This document shows, piece by piece, positions 60,763 through 64,000 of a stretch of 64,000 nucleotides of DNA. This stretch comes from JANRLF01 sp033762815. Its GTDB lineage: Bacteria; Bacteroidota; Bacteroidia; Chitinophagales; CAIOSU01. The notes beneath the pieces are model-generated. The model was given only the letters and a program-made list of their open reading frames with translations. It had not been told where the DNA came from and ran no database searches. Position 1 is the first letter of the stretch. Each line of letters begins with the position of its first letter. Position numbers and translations under genes: made by a program. Where the stretch lies: NCBI GenBank assembly GCA_033762815.1, contig JANRLF010000012.1, positions 62,001 to 126,000 of the forward strand, given 5' to 3'.

Positions 60763-60821
60763 CTTTCAGCTCACAGCCTACTCAACCTTTACTAGCCTTT
60801 TCCAGCTTATGCCATAGCAAA

Positions 60822-61757
60822 TTAGCACATTACAGTTTTCCCATTGGTTGGCTCCCAATAATATCCAGCAGCTATACACCCCACACTTTGTGGTGGCAAT
60901 AGAGAGCCATTAGCTTTGCCGTTCAATATATCCAAGCCTGCTTGGTTGATTTGCAAGCCATTATCCGTGATATCGTAAAACGGCTTTAGCCGATGGATGA
61001 TAGCCAGAAATTGTCTGTCGGTAAAGCCATACTCCAAATCGTCTTCCACCATCCAGCGCATAAGCTCGTACTTCTCCATAACGTTTTCCTGTAACTGTTG
61101 AAGTATCTTTTGCTCCAGAAGATTGATTCTGGTTTGAAAATGGGGCAGGCGTTGTAAATGCAATTGCAATGCGCTTTTCAGAAAAGGAAAATGGGGCGGA
61201 ATATTGTTAAGCAACTGCTCTATGTCAGCTGGGGTTTTGGAAGCATAAGCCTTCCAAGCACTTTCCGCAAAGTGGATATCGGCTTTGGATAACTCCATCT
61301 TATGGGGCAGCAATTGGTGCAACTGTCTGGGCGATAACTGTCCATACCCTTTAAACCGCTCTATTTCAGGATGGCTGCCAATACTCACCGTATACAGTTT
61401 CTGCCCACGCAAATCCAATCGATTGAGCCAAGCCAATAGGGCTACCAGATTAATTTGGCAGAAAACATCGTGCTCGAACCACAGGATAATTTCGTCATAA
61501 TCTGAAAGAAAGGCTTCCAAGCGAATCTGCTCCATAATTACTTTATCGAAGTAACCTTCCGGCGTTTCGCCAAAGTGCTTACAGATATATTGCTCCCGTT
61601 TTTTCCAAAAGGCAGGGTCATGCAAAAACTCCTCTGCAGGGCCTTCGCACATCATTTCTCGCCATACGGTATAGCTTTCCGTCTTTAAATCCGTACGGAG
61701 AAAGATGTCCTTAGTGGCGTCGCCATTTAAAATATGGAGTGTTTTACCTGCGTACAT
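60822..61757 (-). CDS. DUF1835-domain protein
   Basis: The 311-residue protein opens with LHILNGDATKDIFLRTDL and, after YTVWREMMCEGPA, a helical region, the pattern of DUF1835 proteins, whose function is not established. A second short domain with IILWFEHDVFCQINL near residue 90 and a TVSIGSHPE segment follow. The C-terminal half is helix-rich. There is no signal peptide or membrane segment, so it is cytoplasmic. It is 30 bp downstream of the EGF-like lipoprotein gene on the same strand, possibly co-transcribed. Confidence 0.75.
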   Translation of the reverse strand: MYAGKTLHILNGDATKDIFLRTDLKTESYTVWREMMCEGPAEEFLHDPAFWKKREQYICKHFGETPEGYFDKVIMEQIRLEAFLSDYDEIILWFEHDVFCQINLVALLAWLNRLDLRGQKLYTVSIGSHPEIERFKGYGQLSPRQLHQLLPHKMELSKADIHFAESAWKAYASKTPADIEQLLNNIPPHFPFLKSALQLHLQRLPHFQTRINLLEQKILQQLQENVMEKYELMRWMVEDDLEYGFTDRQFLAIIHRLKPFYDITDNGLQINQAGLDILNGKANGSLLPPQSVGCIAAGYYWEPTNGKTVMC

Positions 61758-61786
61758 GGCCGTCAGCTAAAACAATTTCGGAATAA

Positions 61787-62764
61787 TTATTCGATAATCG
61801 GTACCAATCCGCGCAAACCCATATCCACTACCTGTTCCATGCTCATGGTGGCGGCATTTACATCCCATAGGCCGTTGCCGTTGGTATCGTTCCATTCAAA
61901 GCTCTTATTGGTAGAAAGTGATACAATGATAACAATATCTTCGGTTTCATTGCCGGTAATGACCAATGGACTAGCAAACTGCCCCGTCACCACGCAAGAG
62001 CCATTAGGGATGGGCGAAGTAGAAGCGATAGGGTTAGGAACGGTAGTCGCGGGTGCCTGACCTGAACTAACGGTGTAAGGGGTCTCAAAGCCCCAATAGC
62101 CTTGGGGACGGCTTCCATTGACGGTAACGGTACTGTCCTTGATATTGTAGGAACGGATGTAAGTATTGAAACCAACAAAAGATGCCAAGCGACCGGTCAT
62201 GGGGCCATTGAACCAAGGAGAAGTGACCTGCATGGTGATATCGTAATTTTGGTAAGCCAATGACACCCTTAGCCACTCGTAGGTGCCTGGGTCCATACTG
62301 GAGATGGGCATGGAAAAGAAGGTTTCTTCATTGCCCGCAAACACCGAGCTATCAAAATCAATGGCCGGATTTCCGCCATCTATTACTTCTTTGGCCTTAT
62401 ATAACACCTTGCCATCGCCTAATTGGGTGTAAGCATTAGGAGCCAGCTCAATATAATGGGCACTCATTTTCCGGAAAATGGGCGACTGGCCCGCATGGCC
62501 TGCAGGCATGGTGGCGGGCTGGCCTAGGTTGTTCAGTCGGGTTTGGGTAGAATCGAACCGGAACTTGAAAATGATACGAGGGCCACTGGTAGGAACAGTA
62601 TCCACCGTACCGCAATCGGCACCTGTAAAGCCGCTTGGGCAATCGCAAGTGCCATCTACGCAAGTGCCGCCATTCAGGCACGATACATCTTCGCACTTAT
62701 CTTCCTTACAGGAGTGGAGCAAGGCCATCAAAAAAAGGCAGGGAATAATCAGGTAAAAACGCAT
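61787..62764 (-). CDS. Lipoprotein with an EGF-like domain
   Basis: The 325-residue protein has a signal peptide ending in a lipobox (ALLHSC, Cys19), so it is a predicted lipoprotein, probably in the outer membrane. Directly after this, residues 24-51 form an EGF-like module (CEDVSCLNGGTC, then CDCPSGFTGADC) with six Cys in the usual spacing. The rest of the protein (about 60-325) seems beta-rich, contains many Pro, Thr and Asn residues, and resembles Bacteroidota MbnP-like or periplasmic beta-sandwich domains, but I do not recognise it. EGF modules in such proteins usually mediate protein contacts. A -7 element lies 46 bp upstream. Confidence 0.8.
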   Translation of the reverse strand: MRFYLIIPCLFLMALLHSCKEDKCEDVSCLNGGTCVDGTCDCPSGFTGADCGTVDTVPTSGPRIIFKFRFDSTQTRLNNLGQPATMPAGHAGQSPIFRKMSAHYIELAPNAYTQLGDGKVLYKAKEVIDGGNPAIDFDSSVFAGNEETFFSMPISSMDPGTYEWLRVSLAYQNYDITMQVTSPWFNGPMTGRLASFVGFNTYIRSYNIKDSTVTVNGSRPQGYWGFETPYTVSSGQAPATTVPNPIASTSPIPNGSCVVTGQFASPLVITGNETEDIVIIVSLSTNKSFEWNDTNGNGLWDVNAATMSMEQVVDMGLRGLVPIIE

Positions 62765-62810
62765 AATCGGGAGCTTTACAATACAACGAAGGCTGTCAAC
62801 CTATTTGGTA

Positions 62811-62818
62811 CAAAAATA
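62811..62818 (-). promoter_or_regulatory. -7 promoter element of the EGF lipoprotein gene
   Basis: The minus strand reads TATTTTTG, an exact TAnnTTTG match, 46 bp before the ATG at 62764. CTG lies at the 19-bp -33 spacing, one mismatch from TTG. Confidence 0.5.
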
Positions 62819-63040
62819 GGGAATAATAGGAATATACCAGTAGCAATGGCCCCAACAACGATATTGTGATAAAGGGTAGGAAACAAAGCCACTTTGTGCT
62901 GTCTATGGTATCTTACCGTATCCATAATAACATGAGCTGTTCAGTGTCCAAATAATGATTTTTAGTTTCATGTTTAATAAATAAATATTAAATTTTACCA
63001 TTTATTAGACGAAAAATTATGGGTAAAAGATAAATATCAA

Positions 63041-63048
63041 TAGCTTTG
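63041..63048 (+). promoter_or_regulatory. -7 promoter element upstream of the right-edge membrane-protein gene
   Basis: TAGCTTTG is a full TAnnTTTG match. It lies 14 bp before the GTG at 63063 and 80 bp before the ATG at 63129. The 298-bp gap between the two divergent genes contains nothing else that I recognise. Confidence 0.45.
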
Positions 63049-63062
63049 CCCAAAATGGCAAG

Positions 63063-64000
63063 GTGAACCCTAAAATTTATGAGACTGTCTTAAAACCTAT
63101 CAATTGGGTAGTGAAGGGTCGGTTATGGATGGTAAAATCATTGGTTATTGTAATTATTACCTCGTTTTTCCTACAGTTTCCAAACTATCAATATTTTTCC
63201 CAGCTAAATTCCTCATACAAAACTCATATACCCGGCAAATCAAAGGGCACAAATAAGTATCCCACCCTTATGGCCCAGAAAGCCAACTTGCTGAAACCAA
63301 ACTATTATAACAATAAGTTTTTGGAACATGAGGATGCAATGATGTTCAGATTGAGTTTGCCCCTTATGGCAAAAATCTTCGACTTGAATCCACATGGAAT
63401 TTTTATATTATTAAATATTTTTAATGTTTTTCTATTGCTTCTATTTCTATTCCTGATCCATAAACATACAAAGGACAAGAGGGTTGCTTTTCTTTTCACC
63501 CTTGGAGTAGCTAGTACTTACTTAGGATGTTGTGGTTTTTTAGATGTCCAGGCTGGTTCAGTTATAATCATGTATACCTTTTTATTGCTTGCTATATGCT
63601 TTCGAAACCCAATAATTATACTTTTTTGCGTATTAACTGCAGCATGGTCTGACGAAAGAGCGTTACTTGGCAGCACATTAGTATACTATTGGTGGATAGT
63701 AATTGATAATAAGTTTACATTTAAGTCATTACTTACAAAAAGGCTATTTAATCTTAGTTCAATTAGTGTGGTAGTTGCCTGGGCAATTTACTTCCTAGGA
63801 AGAGCTTATCTGGTACATGCATATGGCTTTAGGAATAGCCTTATAAATCAACAGGGAATCTATATTTTGTTTGATGTTTACAATAACTTACAATTGTCGT
63901 TATGGTCAACTTTTGAAGGACTTTGGCTATTGGTTTTATGCTTAATGGTGGCTTTAATTGCCAAAAAAGATTGGGTCAATGCTCTGTTTATAACTGGAGG
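63063..64000 (+). CDS. Polytopic membrane protein, unknown function (partial, runs off the right edge)
   Basis: A frame open from 63027 to the last base encodes more than 310 residues. The first start is GTG at 63063; ATG at 63129 (23rd codon) is an alternative, and the promoter position is compatible with both. The translated product begins with a basic amphipathic stretch and a hydrophobic segment (VKSLVIVIITSFFLQFP), then a soluble loop of about 70 residues with several Tyr and Asn. At least five more hydrophobic segments lie downstream, including one that contains IFILLNIFNVFLLLLFLF. I see no catalytic motif. The C-terminus lies outside the window. Low GC content compared with the core genes. 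Confidence 0.7.
   Translation, partial: MNPKIYETVLKPINWVVKGRLWMVKSLVIVIITSFFLQFPNYQYFSQLNSSYKTHIPGKSKGTNKYPTLMAQKANLLKPNYYNNKFLEHEDAMMFRLSLPLMAKIFDLNPHGIFILLNIFNVFLLLLFLFLIHKHTKDKRVAFLFTLGVASTYLGCCGFLDVQAGSVIIMYTFLLLAICFRNPIIILFCVLTAAWSDERALLGSTLVYYWWIVIDNKFTFKSLLTKRLFNLSSISVVVAWAIYFLGRAYLVHAYGFRNSLINQQGIYILFDVYNNLQLSLWSTFEGLWLLVLCLMVALIAKKDWVNALFITG

Overview
The window comes from a Bacteroidota genome, probably an environmental gliding or surface-associated lineage. Four things point there: a giant SprB-type adhesin with a type IX secretion (T9SS) C-terminal sorting domain paired with a PorP/SprF-like gene; a second T9SS cargo, an M43 metalloprotease; many intergenic matches to the Bacteroidota -7 promoter element TAnnTTTG with few visible Shine-Dalgarno sequences; and families such as DUF4294 and CarboxypepD_reg/TonB receptors. 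I recognised no rRNA or tRNA gene, CRISPR array, transposase or phage gene.

Positions 1-35222 form an exopolysaccharide/surface-glycan locus, almost entirely on the minus strand. It encodes an outer-membrane export lipoprotein, the first codons of a probable chain-length/tyrosine-kinase gene at the left edge, six glycosyltransferases, two asparagine-synthase-like amidotransferases, a UDP-glucuronate-epimerase-like SDR, a sulfotransferase, a GDP-mannose-hydrolase-like NUDIX protein, two DegT-family PLP enzymes (one with His replacing the aldimine Lys), a methyltransferase and two large membrane proteins. Its middle is occupied by a 14.25-kb gene for a 4,750-residue SprB-like adhesin with about 47 Cys-rich repeats, overlapping by one base with a porP/sprF-like gene. 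Genes upstream of the adhesin and downstream of porP belong to the glycan locus, so glycan and adhesin are at least physically linked.

Positions 35310-43000 hold signalling and small housekeeping genes: a Cache-HAMP histidine kinase without a nearby response regulator, a small helical unknown, a TPR protein, an alkyltransferase-like DNA-binding protein, a TrpF-like probable pseudoenzyme, TrmB, a DUF4294 protein, the diadenylate cyclase CdaA and a MerC-type membrane protein. A roughly 180-bp intergenic element of nested palindromes lies at 40600-40781.

Positions 43159-56800 are core metabolism: class I ribonucleotide reductase (nrdB, nrdA) with an inverted pair of DnaA-box-like sites upstream, a DUF389 membrane protein, NAD kinase, a saccharopine-dehydrogenase-family enzyme, a methyltransferase, a TonB-dependent receptor, aconitase, a ComEA-like helix-hairpin-helix protein and a small membrane protein. 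Positions 56824-64000 carry an aldose 1-epimerase, the M43 protease, DUF1801 and DUF1835 proteins, an EGF-like lipoprotein and the start of a membrane protein that runs off the right edge.

Starts were adjusted from the longest open frame where family knowledge or start-codon context argued for it (asnB-1, cdaA, trmB, the histidine kinase, the TonB receptor, aconitase, aldose epimerase and others). All functional calls rest on motif recognition by eye; no alignment or database search was run.
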